This document shows positions 33,932 through 46,385 of a stretch of DNA of 64,000 bases, piece by piece. Source of the DNA: Dactylellina haptotyla (lineage: Eukaryota > Ascomycota > Orbiliomycetes > Orbiliales > Orbiliaceae). A program made the translations under genes and the position numbers. The DNA lies in NCBI GenBank assembly GCA_031310005.1, contig CM062388.1:1798001-1862000 (forward strand), in the 5' to 3' direction. The notes beneath the pieces were generated by a model. The model did no database searches. It saw only the letters and a list, made by a program, of their open reading frames with translations, and was not told the DNA's origin. Every line of letters starts with the position of its first letter. Position 1 is the stretch's first letter.

Positions 33932-34819
33932 ATGGCTGAGTCTACTGATATCCCACGTCTAGACCTCAGTCTATGTTTCAACGCAGTGCATCCTCCCGGC
34001 TCTCTTTCCGAGATCCAAAGGCTTGTTCTCTTCGGGGACCCTTTTAGGTCTGCGATCAAGCTTACCCCGACTCTCGAATCCGACTCGGCCCCGCGACTGC
34101 TTGTTCCTCCGGGTTGCTCTCTGAAAAAGACGACCGGAGTGCATTCCCTGGAGGTCTTGGACGAAGAAACTATCAATATCACAAATCAAGACCTTTTTCC
34201 ATCTCCCGAGCCTGAGATATGGGAGCCAGTGCAGGTCAAACCGAGACTTCCCGTCAAATGGATTCTGAGAAACATGGGGCGGAAAGTGCAAGGTGTCAGA
34301 AGGACCCTACGAGCTAAATCAACTGAAGTCCTTAACAAACGACGATCTAAAATGCGCATTAAGGCGTCATTTCCGTCAGGCAGTTCAGGCACCGAGCAAT
34401 GCAAGCATGATAGTACTCTAGCTGGCAATAATGACGGCAATACACTCCCAAGCCCTGGACCAGCATCCTCTGGTGAACAAAATAACACCATCCTTCTTGG
34501 AGGGTGGTGCTTGAAGTTCACGCCGATGACTGTGACCATGGAGGTTGAGCACCGTGACCCGCCGAATTCGGACCCGAGACCCCACATCCAGCCTTGCCAG
34601 CGTCGTTTCCAGGAAATGGCTACTTATTCCTCTCGATGCTATGAGATCTTGTTGTCCTGGGAAGACAATCGCGGCTATACAATCCGGTACGACGAAATCA
34701 AGGCTCGATATGTAATGCCTTCTGGGATTCCCAGAAAGGACATTCATATGAGTCTCGAGATCGAAGTCCACCGCTCCGAAAGGGTTGCGACTAGTGCTTG
34801 GAGACGATTCTGGGAATAA
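33932..34819 (+). CDS. hypothetical protein, 295 residues
   Basis: A single exon from ATG 33932 (context CAACATGG). The N-terminal part contains IQRLVLFGDPFRSAIKL. A central basic region (KWILRNMGRKVQGVRRTLRAKS and LNKRRSKMRIKASF) could bind nucleic acid or act as a nuclear signal. A low-complexity Ser/Pro/Gly spacer follows. The C-terminal half is beta-like (CLKFTPMTVTMEVEH, CYEILLSWEDNRGYTIRYDEIKARYVMP). No known family is recognised and no membrane or secretion signal is seen. Coding is supported by the length and the mid-gene codon pattern, not by homology. Confidence 0.55.
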   Translation: MAESTDIPRLDLSLCFNAVHPPGSLSEIQRLVLFGDPFRSAIKLTPTLESDSAPRLLVPPGCSLKKTTGVHSLEVLDEETINITNQDLFPSPEPEIWEPVQVKPRLPVKWILRNMGRKVQGVRRTLRAKSTEVLNKRRSKMRIKASFPSGSSGTEQCKHDSTLAGNNDGNTLPSPGPASSGEQNNTILLGGWCLKFTPMTVTMEVEHRDPPNSDPRPHIQPCQRRFQEMATYSSRCYEILLSWEDNRGYTIRYDEIKARYVMPSGIPRKDIHMSLEIEVHRSERVATSAWRRFWE

Positions 34820-35138
34820 GGCACATGGACAATTTATTTTGCCTGAAGACTCGGAACTCCAATGCAGGTTTAAATTTGAGCCGTCAGTGACTATCATGCG
34901 AGCAATTGAGTCGGCGTAGAGGGTGGCTGCCCAGAAAATTTGAGATGAGGTTCGCTCTTTACACTCATTCACTCGTTTAAGAAGGGAAGGGGAAGTAAAA
35001 ATACATTCATTTGGACGGGTAAGTCTACGGCACGAATCCCTCAACCGAAAGAAGTGTTGTTGGAGAAAATACCACAAACGACGCCAAGATCGCGTCCCCC
35101 AACTGCAATGAGCTAACAAACCTCACACGCGCATTAGA
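34820..35138. other. intergenic, PCI gene upstream
   Basis: It probably contains the missing first exon or leader of the PCI gene. A strong donor-like GGGTAAGT is at 35017, but no ATG opens a usable frame before it. Confidence 0.35.
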
Positions 35139-36980
35139 CCTAACCACATCAACACCGCTTGCATCAACCAGCTCGTCGCCGCATGTCACTCCTTTAACGA
35201 TACGCTCTCCGCGGACTCTAAAGAGCCGCTCATGGCGGCTACACTCTCCCCGTTTCTGGCGAGCTGGCTCGCGGCTTTATCGGCCATTCTCGCGGCCGGT
35301 GACTCGGAAACTCTTGCTCTATTCTTCAATGTTGATGCGCGGCTCTCCAAAGCAACTATACAGCTTCGTCAAGATAGTACCCAGTACGGTCGACCAGATG
35401 AAGATGCGGAAGCAGATGCTATAAGAGCCATCATCGATCCGAACGAGCAATGGAGCTCGATCGTGAGAATGGTTCATGGGTATATCCAATATGTGCGAAG
35501 TCTTGATGCAGATATTGGCCTAGCCCAACGATTCGATAGGCTTCTCAAATTCTTGTAGGCAAATTGTTTTTGCGTACGATACCATGAGGAGTTTTTCTAA
35601 TACACAATTCTAGAAACGCGGTCTCAAGCGCTGCCGATAACAACAGTGGAGCAGTTCTCAATCGACTAGTTTTGAATGGCGCGAAGCATCTCACGAGATT
35701 GGGTATCATTTGCGACAACTTACGGAACGACGGCAGCTTGCAGTATACGGAACAAGCACATTCGGTTGTTCAAAAGCTGTTCAATGTTTCTCTCAAAGGC
35801 GTGAGGGTACCACACGAGCTAGGCAAGCGAGAAACATCTGTTGGGATCATAAATTGCTTGTTCAAGTTAAACTCCAAGGTTGGAAATACCCCGCCCGCCA
35901 TTGTCATCTCTTTTTTTATATCAAAAGCTAAACTTAGTATGTTATCAGATGGGCCGTGTCGGTAGTATGACAACAATTATTATCAATCTCCAAAACGTCC
36001 TGCCCTCCATCACTATCACCTCTGATACCCATTTTTCTACTGCACAGCGTTGCACTTATGCCTACTTTATCGGTATCGAATGCTTTCAAAATGCACAATT
36101 TCTCAAAGCTGCCACAAGTTTCCAGGAGTCATTTGACCTTTGCCATCCTTCTTTCCTCAGGAATCGTCGAAAAATCCTCATTCACCTTGTCACAAGCAAT
36201 ATTATCATCGGAAGATTCCCATCGCAGACGCTCTACAGCCTTCCTGAAGCAGCACAATTCAGAGACGTATTTACGCTCATCGTCACCGCTATTAAACTCG
36301 GCAACTTCTCCTCTTTCGAGCGAGCGTTACTCAGATCGAAGAAATGGCTCGTCCATTTTGGGGTCTTTCACGACCTGGAAATCAGATGCGAGACCTTGAT
36401 TTGGCGCAATTTGATTAAAAATGTGTTCGCTGTCAGTGGCAATACCACCAAGAGTGGTATCGAGAGTATTGGGTTAGACAAGATATATGAAGCATCTCGG
36501 ATCCTGAGGGCCAACCTGAATCCGAGAGTTACAGGGATCACACAACATGGCAAGGCGGACTTTAGTGAGCGATTCAAAGAAAGCAGCGTTTTGAGCATTG
36601 TCCTCGGTTTAATCGATAACGGATGGTTTAACGGCTATGTGAACTTGGAAAAGGGTATGTTAGCAGGGTGGAGTAGTAAGTCTAGATTGGTGACGAGGTT
36701 AGCAGACGTGCGAAATCAATATGTCGGGATGCTATGGGGTGGCGAGAGAGGGAGCGGGGTCACTGAGAAAGAGGTCACTGGAGATGAAAAGGGAGAAAAG
36801 AGCGGTGCTAGCAACATCGTTGTTCCTAATACGGCGGCTATTTCGAACCCACCGGTATTCGGAGGCTTTGGTTTTGGTGCATTCGGACCTACGAATGGAA
36901 ATCGAGGAGGTGGAGGAGGTGGAGGTGGAGGAGGAGGATACGCAACAGATCCTGGCGACGACACAGAGATGGAATTCTAA
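35139..36980 (+). CDS. PCI-domain protein, Thp1/PCID2/Csn12-like
   Basis: Exons (about 35139)-35554, 35614-35878 and 35949-36980. The conserved reading NHINTACINQLVAACHSFND starts before the first in-frame ATG (35232), so an unidentified first exon is likely. From that ATG the protein has 539 residues. Key stretches are CLFKLNSKMGRV, CTYAYFIGIECFQNAQFLKAATSFQESF, RNRRKILIHLVTSNIIIGRFP and the winged-helix region near NGYVNLEKGMLAGW. This order matches PCI proteins of the Thp1/PCID2/Csn12 group, which act in mRNA export and splicing-linked complexes. The C-terminus is Gly-rich (a run of 11 Gly) and acidic, unusual for the family. Placement between Thp1 and Csn12 needs a tree. The introns are 35555-35613 and 35879-35948. 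Confidence 0.8.
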
Positions 36981-38138
36981 ATATTCCGCCCCAACCAATT
37001 GTAACATTAAGCGAAACCACTCATTGAATGGTGTTCCGGCGTTCTTGTTCAATACGGCGGAGACAAATTTCCTCACCTTGAAATCATCTAAGCGTGTGAA
37101 GGCAGATGCCGTGTCTTTTCAAATGTCATGGCGAATTTTCCTATAACGCTCAAAATCCGATATTGCAAGCGAGGTTGATCATTGGCAGAGAGCTTTACGG
37201 ATCCAGGGAAATATTCCGGCTTGCATTGGCTTTAATGATAACGGACTAACCATTCGGGTAACCCATCGAACCAATAAATCAACGCGATGAGCCCAACCCA
37301 AATAAATTTCGCAGCACTCGCACGTCTACATCAAGACGGTATCTTCATGTTAGTTATTGCCCCAAGCAAGGCAAGATCTTGCTGCTCAGACCCAGAAAAA
37401 ACGAGTCTTCTGCCGTGTGACCCACCTGTTCAGCTTTCAAAATCCTGGTCGGCAGGCATGCCGAGACCTTTTTGCACAGTCTTGGTATTTCCCACTCCAC
37501 CTTCCTTGGAACCCGTTGGCTCTGGTGGGCCCGCTTCCGCGGCTGAGGGATCCTTTCGCTTAAGCGAGCGAGGCAGAGCCTAGGCTTTCTCGTGGTTCGT
37601 GCAGAGAGAGAAAGGTGGGGGAATTGGAGATCGTATTCACGAACTTGACCAAAAAGATCGACGAGAGAATCGAAGAAAGGTTGGGACCCTTGTCCCGAAA
37701 AGAAGAATTCTTGACTAAATGCCGTGTGATTTTATCCGTTCGGGTTGTAGGCAGCCAAAAAATAATAGCACCCGCCGCTCGGATGAGGGACTTTTAAAGA
37801 AAACAATGGGGCCATCCGTGAGCATTGCACTTTTGGTCAGCGATACTTGGAGACTACTTCCCCTCTCTTAAGTTCTGCGTCCACCTGGAGACTTTACTAT
37901 CCTGTTTTTCTATTTTTCTTACCTCGTTGAACTTTCATTGTATCCTTTGACACCGCCTTGCGATGTAAAAAGTGTGCCTTTTTGGACCAAGTGCTGGAAC
38001 AGGGCTACCTTGAGGATTTTCGACGACTGCCGACTCTTGATGCACCTTTGTTAGCTTAGCGATAGCAAGTCGACCTCGCTTCGCCACCGTTTGCGAGGGA
38101 CAGGAACACCAGCAACACCCTTCTGCGGCGAAACCACA
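36981..38138. other. intergenic
   Basis: No supported gene. Frames at 37287-37583 read partly plausible sequence (LAARQ-like in two registers) that may be eroded coding. CT-rich sequence at 37860-37930 likely leads the next gene. Confidence 0.4.
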
Positions 38139-40374
38139 ATGGAAGTAGCAGCTGGAATCGTCGGCCTGATTGGTTTCGGCTTCCAGCTATGTTCTACAAT
38201 CGACAATATCCTCTCGTCATACCGCTCTTCTACCTCAGAACTTGCAGCTGTTTCCGCGAATGTTCTAACATTATGCGATGTTCTCAGTGTACTGGACAAG
38301 CAGATGAAGGTGAAGCGCACGAACTCTTTCGGTAGCAGTTCGGGCGGGAATGGTGTCGGTATCAGCAATTTAGCTAAGCCTCGTTCGCTAAACTATGAAG
38401 AAGCACATCAAGTGACAAGAACTCAAGAAGAAGTCGTACTGTCGGAGAGCCAAGCATGCTTACAGAATGTTCTGGATAAGTGCTGGGGCTGTCTGTTGGA
38501 TATTCAACGGTTGATTGAGCCATTTCGCAAAGATGGGAAGAGCAGCATGATAGTTAAATTCAAGTGGATGAGGAAGAAGAGCGATATCCAGAGCGTCATG
38601 ACAAGCTTGGAGAGCTGCAAGAGCACTTTGTCGTTGACATTGCTCGTTATGCGGTAGTAAGTCGAAATTGCACATCGATGTTTAAATTGATTGACAAAGT
38701 ACTAACCACTTTTATCCAATTTATAGCTGTACAGATGATGAGGAAGAAGTGAACCGCAACGACATTGCGGTCGCAATTCAAAAACAGGCCGAAGAGCTCA
38801 AATCCGAGAAGGATGCGAACTACGCCTTTGTCATGCAAAGATACCTTGATTGTGCATCTTCCACTATTGGATCACCAAAGTCTACGCTAGTTCAGGGCGC
38901 AGACGATGTCGAGAGTATTCTGGTTCTTGATGATAACCAATCAACACATTCCTTGTATGCGGAACCAGAGCAGATCCCTGATCAAGAAGAATCCGATAGG
39001 GATTCATTCAAACTCCCCTTTTCAGGATCAGAGGGGAATGTTTCTCAGACATCTTTGCTTTCAGTTAGTGTATACGAGAAAGTCGGAAACGAGAGAAAAG
39101 AGCAACGGCGGCGGAAGCGAGCAAGTAGAGATTCGGGTATTGCCATCGAAGATGATGATATCTCTATAATATCGAAGGAGTCAAACATGTGGAAGCCATT
39201 CTTGTCGTTAAGCTACAAATTGGAATGGTACCGGCGGAACTTTCGGCAGGATATAAACGGTCGGTTGACAAGTATTCAGCAGATGACTGATACTTGCGAG
39301 TTCAATATCGAGGAACTATTACTCACCTGCAAGAATTACTCACGGCCAGTCACACCAGTTGATAATGGAAACCCACAACAGCTTCGAAAGAAGCGAAGTC
39401 GGGACAAACAGACGTTCCTACGAGCGCCATTGAAGCCGCGAGAAGAGGACTTTTTTAGGAGTATCGTTCGTATTCAAAAGGCCTTGGCCAATCTCTCCAC
39501 CATTAGAGCGAATGCGCTCGAAGTCATTGCGACACCAGCCACACTCGTCCGCGCTTCTTCGTTGCCATTAAGCATCCAGACTCAATCCCAATCTAAGGAT
39601 CCTGAAGCGCCTCTTCGCCCATATATCTTAGAAGCTCTCAACATTCTCCTCAAGAGTCATAATCTCTCAGAGCGACTACATCAAAAGCTCCAGGAACTCA
39701 CATCCCAACGCGATCAAGCCTCCAAGTCATCTATTCTATCTCGCCTCCAAGTTGGTAGCGATACTAGTCGCTTTGAGCATACCAAGAGGACGTTCTCCAA
39801 TATCGAAGATAAACTATCTCTGAAGTATGCGCGAGAGAAATATACTCGGTGCGAAGAGTTATGGCGATCGACCCATGATGTGATCAAGTCGACCCTCGAA
39901 GCCGAATTCTTCTTCTTCGACGATATGGATCGGATACTATCTGCTGCAGTTCAAGAGCCCGTTGAGAAATTCAATACGCTCTCCAGAAAAAACAGTATGG
40001 AGAGTGAAATGCTCGATTCAGATGTTAATAGAGGATACTCTGCCCTCGTCGCTAGTGCTGAACGTCAGAAGAGCTACACGGTGTTGGACCAAAGACTACG
40101 AGGGATCATGCTATCTGCGAAGACTTCGGTGGCTATCGCTGGTGGCAGAATCGACTTCATCCCCGGACAGGGTAAAACTCTAGATGACCTCATCATGGAG
40201 TTAGAGGAAGATGACGCGTTGGAAAAAGATAGATTGGACGGGACGTTCAAGTATCTTAACGAGTATGTGAACTCGTACGTCGTGAATACGATGGGTAGAT
40301 TAGAGGTTGCGCTTGCGAAGTTTGGTGAGCGACTGTATATTCCATTGAAGAAGTCGGTGACAATTGTGGAATAG
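38139..40374 (+). CDS. large protein with fungal STAND-type N-terminal domain
   Basis: Exons 38139-38656 and 38727-40374 join at phase 2 (donor GTAAGT) to 721 residues. The N-terminus (MEVAAGIVGLIGFGFQLCSTIDNILSSYRSSTSELAAV) is the pattern found before NACHT, ankyrin and other STAND-type parts in filamentous fungi: a short hydrophobic stretch, then helices with a Cys/Leu pattern (TLCDVLSVLDKQM, CWGCLLDIQRLIEPF). The remainder is helical, charged and Ser-rich, with no NACHT or P-loop and no repeats recognised. It is therefore an N-terminal-only relative or a signalling adaptor of unknown role. It could be linked to self/non-self recognition only by analogy. Confidence 0.75.
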
Positions 40375-40824
40375 TGCTTTCCACGAGCTGCTATGTTATT
40401 TGGGGCGTTGATGTGGTTTGACTGTGGGCTTGGGTTCTGTATATATAAGCTTTCAATCGTTCTATACCTCTTTGCCTATATTTAGGCTGTCACTCTTGTT
40501 TTTTTTAGCGAGGTCCGTTTGCTTTGCAATTTTTTGTAAATATACATAAAGCAAATGTCACTTTAAGGTCACTTTGAAATCCCATGAAGCTTATAAAGTC
40601 TTTGATGTTTTTTTTTTTCCAAATATGGGTTTTATAATAAAAGAACTCAATATTTTCAATCTGGTAGCGGTACCGCTAGGACAGCGATAGAGCTAAATAT
40701 TTACAAGAAATTTTGAGATATATACAACGAATTTTTTTTGGTGTTGGTGCCACAACTGGCCGTGCTGCTCCTCCAATTGGGTTTTTGTCAAGGTCCGATC
40801 CAGCTCGAGATTAGATATGGGAAT
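40375..40824. other. 3' intergenic region
   Basis: T-tracts and AT-rich sequence between convergent genes; a likely AATAAAA signal near 40635. No gene supported. Confidence 0.5.
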
Positions 40825-41540
40825 CTAAGCGTCTTGCTTGGTTTCCTTGTCGTCTATTCCGGGATTATATGCATTATTAGTTAGCAAGTTCAAATTTTCA
40901 ATTAGTATATTGGTAGATCTTACTTGGACCATTGTGCCATGGTGGTGGAGGTGGGCCGTTGTGGGATGGAGGGCCCTGGTTGCCGCTCTGTTGGCCGTTG
41001 ATGAAGTAGTAGCCACTTGGTGGGTCTTGGAAGCTCTGACGGTTGACCTCATATCTGACGTAGAATTGTCTAGCATTGCGGCTCTGGCCTAGATTCACAT
41101 CTTGGATTAGACTAAATCGCGAGATATTTTAGTATTATGATGCTTACCGTTGAAGGTCCACCAGGAGTAGCCGTTGTTAGCTGGTCCGTAGTAGTTGGCC
41201 TGGAGGCGGTCCCATCGGTTGCCTTGTCCAGCCCAGACCTCAACTCGTCCGCGGCGGGGATCGGGGCCGAAGTTTCGGGTCTGGTTTTTTTGATGATGTT
41301 AGCTATTGGTTCTAATACTGTCGCTACATTTCAAGAAGATGTAGTACTCACCCAGATGTTACCGTTGAATTGGCCGTTCCAGTATCTCCAGTTGTAAAGC
41401 TTGACGTTTCCGCTTTGGCCTGGACCGCCTCCTGGTGGGCCGCCAGGACCACCACCCTGTGGGGCAGGAGCAGCCTGGGCGAAGGCGAGGAGAGTGAGCA
41501 AGGCCGTAAAGACGGCGGAGAGATAAGTAGCGAACTTCAT
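40825..41540 (-). CDS. small secreted Trp/Asn-rich protein
   Basis: Exons 41540-41352, 41280-41148, 41100-40924 and 40853-40825 join (phases 0, 1 and 1) to 175 residues. The signal peptide is MKFATYLSAVFTALLTLLAF, then AQAAPAPQ and a GGGPGGPPGGGPG linker. The mature core is Cys-free and aromatic-rich: LYNWRYWNGQFNGNIW, VEVWAGQGNRWDRLQANYYG, GYSWWTFN and ARQFYVRYEVN, likely a beta-sandwich, and possibly a carbohydrate-binding one given the exposed aromatic pattern. A His/Pro/Gly-rich tail ends NDKETKQDA. The last exon is 29 nt. The TATA is at 41632-41639. The family is not recognised. Confidence 0.8.
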
Positions 41541-41631
41541 TGTAATAGACTGATATCCAGATACTAAATGTAAGCTGAATGTACTGATAATGATGAGAGA
41601 GAAAGTCAATTTCCACGAGCCCAAGGAGGCC

Positions 41632-41639
41632 TTTTTATA
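41632..41639 (-). promoter_or_regulatory. TATA box, Trp/Asn-rich secreted gene
   Basis: TATAAAAA on minus, 92 bp before ATG 41540. Confidence 0.5.
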
Positions 41640-44428
41640 GACGAAGACGCTGACTCTCAACCCTCAGGTCAGTATCGCATTTGATTAGATTGTTGTCGCC
41701 CCTCCGCCAACGGCGAGTCAGATTCAGAAGGTGCGATGACTATCTTTGTGATTATACGCTAAACTGCCGACCATAGCCGGTACAATCTACAAAGTGCATA
41801 TGCCGCCATCATGGCTTCCAGCACCCAGGGGCGGCACAAACTTAGACACGCTTTCGCGAAGTGACCCGGGGGTATCACTTCCCGGTTAGGTTGACAGCCT
41901 TCCCGAAGGATACATAGTCAAATCGCCACCATGTTTGTTGGGACAATGTAGAAATCCACTGCAAGGAACAGGAACAAGGGATCGGAAGATAATTGGGGAA
42001 GGTTCGCTAGGAGAAAATAACTAATCCCTCCTTTCGGACTGCTGCCTTTCCAATGGTATTTTGGCCGCTTGCTGTTGGGACACAAGGAAACTTATAGCCA
42101 GTTACTGGTTTTGGCAGCGATATGTGCAGATTGGCAGCTCGTCCCGCTCGTCGCTTATGATAAGATCCTGACATCCCAGCTCCCCGACTGGGCCGGAAGT
42201 GTATCCCGCAAGTGTAACATGAGACAATTCCGACAGCTTGGCTGGATACCTATTGATTATATATCTCTTGGCGAGTCTAGTGATTATAGCGATATATTTG
42301 GTTAACTACGGCAGTATGATGAATGCCTAGGTCTTTCAATGCCTTTCTCGCGTTTTCGCTTGTGATCATTGAGATCAATGAGTGAATGGCCTGCAGCGAT
42401 TGTATCATAATAGCCGCAGAAGGCGTTAAACCCCACACTTTCTGACGTTAAGTCGGATTTGGCAGTCCCTTGGCTGTCAAGTTGGCATCTTACTTTTATC
42501 AACGCTCATGCAGATTTGGCGCCTTCCAGATCGGATCAAAGTGCCATCTTGATAATGTCAATCTAGAGGAAGTTCGTGTTGCGGGGTGGAGCTTTATGCA
42601 ATCATGCGCATACCCGCGAACAAATGCATAATTTGACAGACACCTTCCTAGCCGTCGGAAGATTTGATCTTTAGTCAAGAGAACAATTTTGAGACTGCCG
42701 GTCGTTCCGTAGGCGAATCCACGCTCACGTTAATGTTGTGGTATTTTCCGCAGGGACTGCGTTGTGCTTTCCTCGGCTCTTTTGTGTTGTCGAAGACTTT
42801 GAGGGTTAGATATGGACTCGGATCCGGAAACTCGCGAAAGCATTGCATTTGAGAACTCGTTTTATCTTAAGCGGCATCCATATTTTGTTTAAGTCTAGCC
42901 ATTTCTGTGTAGGGATATATAGTACCACTGTTAAGAACCGTTGAACCCAGCAATGTGGCAGTTTCAAAGTCTGAACTTGCATCAATATCACAATATCTGT
43001 TGCCGCTGATGAATAGCTAAGCGAAGCTCTTTCTAAGCGTAAATGCCACATACCTAACGCGGGAACTCCGTCGTCCACGAGGAACTGAAGATGGCAATAT
43101 TCTTTCTTATTCAAGTTGAGTCTTTCAAAATTTCTAATGATCGAGTTTATTACTTGCATTATAATGCACCTTTTCGTCTCAGTTACTACATACTAAATTC
43201 AAATAGAGTTAACAAAAAAGATAGCATTCAAATATTGTAAAAATTTAATTGTAAGAATCCCCATCCCACGCAATACATGTGGTAAAATCTGTGAGATGAT
43301 CACCCGAAACGCCTTGGCGTGCCCCGCACCCAAAACCGTTCTCTTCTCCAGATGATAACAGTGATTGATGATAGTACTTACCGCTAGTCGCAAGACCGCG
43401 GGATCGCTTGCTGGTGCTGTAGGCGTGGGTTTGAAGAATCATACGGTGTCGCCACTGTGAGATGTTCTTTATGAAGTTCTATGATCTTGCTAACTACAAT
43501 TATGCCTATATACCTGACCATACATCACATGATATACTGCCAACACTCCCCAACATAATCGTCTTCGTAAACATATTCAGAATTGCTATTCTAGTCGTAA
43601 GTACCACCGCCGCTCTGAGGGGCCCTTGAAAGTGGAGACCCAGGTTCCTCCGATACTTTGAGTTTTTTTGTTTGATTGGTATATTTGCTTGTTTTGCTTG
43701 TGATCGGATCCAGATTTGCTATATATTGACATAATATTGTTCGCATAGTGATATTGTTTTTAGGATTTGCTAAGAATAAATATGAAAAAAGAGTAGAGTT
43801 TTAGATGGTAGTGGAGCCTTGTTATTGGTTGAAATTTTGCTAATATCCCCACTTTGTGGTTGTCGTGCTTTAGTGATGAAGCTTTTTTGATTATTGGTAC
43901 ATTAATTTTTGGGTTTGCTCTGTAAATGATAAAGGGGAATATTTTTTCATTGGCAGATATTATATATGGGGTGATCTCGAGTATTTTTACGTTGGTTGTG
44001 GAGGTGGCAACTTCTTTGAGAACGGCCCTTTTGAAAGGTTGTAATATTGTGATACCTTCGAGGCGGTTTTAGGCTTTGAAAAAATAGATGTGATTTTCTC
44101 CCGCACAGGAACAATGGAGGTAGGGATATTCATTACCATCTTAAATAATAAATTAAATTTAGTAATGTAGCAAATTTTCGATGACGGAAGTTGATACCAG
44201 ATAGTTGTTGGTGAGAATAGAGGGGTTAGGCTGGAGATCGTTAATTATTTCTAACTAAAGAAGTCAGAGATTCGCTTGTGGATCTTTAAAAGAATTGGGG
44301 GATAGGAGGAGTATTTATATATGGTGTGATGATAAGAAGTAAATATATAAAGCAACGGAGGGCTTCTTTAGTGTAGAGTGGCTATATTATTCATGTTCTT
44401 GGGAGGAAGAAGGATTAAGGTGTAATAG

Positions 44429-44488
44429 CAAGGTAGTTGCCTTTGTGAGACCAGTACGGCATCTGGCCTTGCGAGACAAGGTAGTTGC
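44429..44488 (+). repeat. dispersed repeat copy 2 between 12-bp direct repeats
   Basis: CAAGGTAGTTGC occurs at 44429-44440 and again at 44477-44488. Between and overlapping lies the 24-bp sequence shared with 30823. The pattern could be a footprint of a small insertion with target duplication, or local slippage. Confidence 0.4.
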
Positions 44489-45222
44489 TAGATACTATAT
44501 TATTGAGGATAGTGTTTTTGTGGAAGAAGAATTAAATATTAAATTTGTAAAATTTTGGGTGTGACTGTTCTTTTTTTTTCTCCCCTAAACTTTTCAAGTT
44601 GGTAGTTTTGAACATTCTAAGTGCGGGGCATATTTGATCTAAATACCACTCCCAGATACTTCTAGAATCTCACCGAAGATGTTTAAAGGACGGCCTCATT
44701 CTAGTACTCTATTTTGAAAGTCTTAGAAGCTTTACGGTCTTATAACTTCTAGAACTCCCCACCCCGGATTCTTAAAATGTCCTCCAGTTATTTACGTTTG
44801 GGTATAGATGTTTTTATATGGTATTATTGGTTTGTTGGCTATGCCGAATTGTGACGGCAGATTAAAACTGAAAAAACTTACCTAATTAAATGTCTGGCTA
44901 GATGCCCTATGTCCACGGTATGGGAATAACTTTTACTTCATCTTTTTGACGCTCGGGGTGTTATGGTTTAGAATATATATAGCTCGTATCCATTCTGCGA
45001 AGCCGACGATGCAGAAATGATCGGCTATCTACACCGGCAGCCAGAAAAATTGGATTGGCGGTAACCTCAGCTCGTGAATGACTTCTGTCGTGGGCACTAT
45101 GCCGTAATAACTTCCATGTAGCTCCAGGGAGTACCCAACAACAATACTGGGGCCGTTTTCTAAGATTAATAGACTGATTAGCTCGCATAGTAGGGACCTT
45201 AGGATCCGCTTTAGCAGGAGTT

Positions 45223-45552
45223 ATGTGTCCTTGGTGCGGACATGTTGGGAATTTTCACGCGGGTGTTCCAATCAACAAGCATTACTACCCCGAGTTGATA
45301 TTTATCGTGAAAAGGTTCTTCATAGGTGAGTATCTTGGATCACCACCCGAAATTATGTGGGATTGTCTCTCCGACGGCATGATGCAAATATACATTCCAC
45401 CTGGATTCAAGACTGGAAAAGAGCAGTTCAGACAATGTGCGGGGAAGTATCGAGTTGGAATATGCATTTCCTCAACAACCAGATCCTATCACCGGAAAGC
45501 GGGTCTCGTTGTGGTAGAGTTTACTTCACCCTCGAACTCATGGAGTTACTAA
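45223..45552 (+). CDS. doubtful hypothetical protein
   Basis: 109 residues from ATG 45223, with CPWC near the start and GKEQFRQCAGKYRVGICIS in the second half. There is no signal peptide, domain or promoter support; it may be a chance frame or a relic in a gene-poor stretch. Confidence 0.2.
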   Translation: MCPWCGHVGNFHAGVPINKHYYPELIFIVKRFFIGEYLGSPPEIMWDCLSDGMMQIYIPPGFKTGKEQFRQCAGKYRVGICISSTTRSYHRKAGLVVVEFTSPSNSWSY

Positions 45553-46385
45553 GCACCTTCCATCCGAGGAATCTGCCGGAGCCTCCAGAATACTAGGAAA
45601 ATGCGGTAAGCTTGGACTTCTGCTGGGATGGATTGTTGGAAAGTAATACCTACTGTTGGGGCGTGGCAATGGACGGCTCGGGACCAGGGGGGGATAGATA
45701 ACCTGATGCCAGGTGCACCTCAAAAAGCGCGTATCGTCCTGCAGGTGCGAGAAGATATAACTACTCCGAGCGTTGGCCAGTCGAACATCCCCGCCGGCAT
45801 ACGTTTGTTGACCTTGTCCATAACAGACTGCGGGAGATGCTAGGTCCGAATCCTCCCCGTGCACATGGACCACCATCATTAATTCCTGAAGGAAACTTAG
45901 TTTGTGCAGCGCATTTAACTCCAGTACAAACTAGTGTAGGGGCAAGAGGTCATTTATATCTCAACCGAGATGGCTGGCTGGCTTTTATTAAGTGGGCGGT
46001 TTAGGTCCATAAAAACTTGCGCGCCCGGTCCAACATGCCTTGTAGTGGGTCTTGTGGCGATATTGAAGAGAAAAGATGGAAAAGCAACGGTAGAGGGTGT
46101 TGGAATTAGTCAACTCTGACAAAAGTGGATAAGTTACGAGATTTGGAAGTTGGTAACATGGTTCTGTGGAACCCTGCAAAATATGCGCTCAACAATTTAG
46201 AATATAAAGTGATGGCAATCCAGAGTTGGCAGCCCACTCTCTATCCCTAGGATATGTAGGACAGCCAAAAAGAAGGAAGAAGTAATTATGAGATCATGAG
46301 ATTGTTGCAAAATTGACATCTTGCAAGAAGGTATCTAGCCGCTAGTATTATGCTTGGAGCTCTGCCAATAACACGGTCGCGGGAT

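Larger units (their letters stand above)
41541..46385. other. 4.8-kb gene-poor AT-rich region with relics
   Basis: No intact gene is supported. Contents: a minus TATA at 41632 for the gene before it, an eroded minus frame at 42806-43442 with no domain, very AT-rich DNA at 43600-44900, a dispersed repeat copy at 44456 within direct repeats, and a 109-residue plus frame at 45223-45552 (CPWCGHVGNFHAG) without a recognised domain. It is probably an accessory or decaying stretch. Confidence 0.45.

Noticed and set aside
37287-37797. Plus frames between the PCI and STAND-type genes
   Set aside because: Two registers look partly coding but neither forms a gene with start and splice sites.
42806-43442. 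Minus frames in the gene-poor region
   Set aside because: No common splice pattern or domain; probably eroded or chance.
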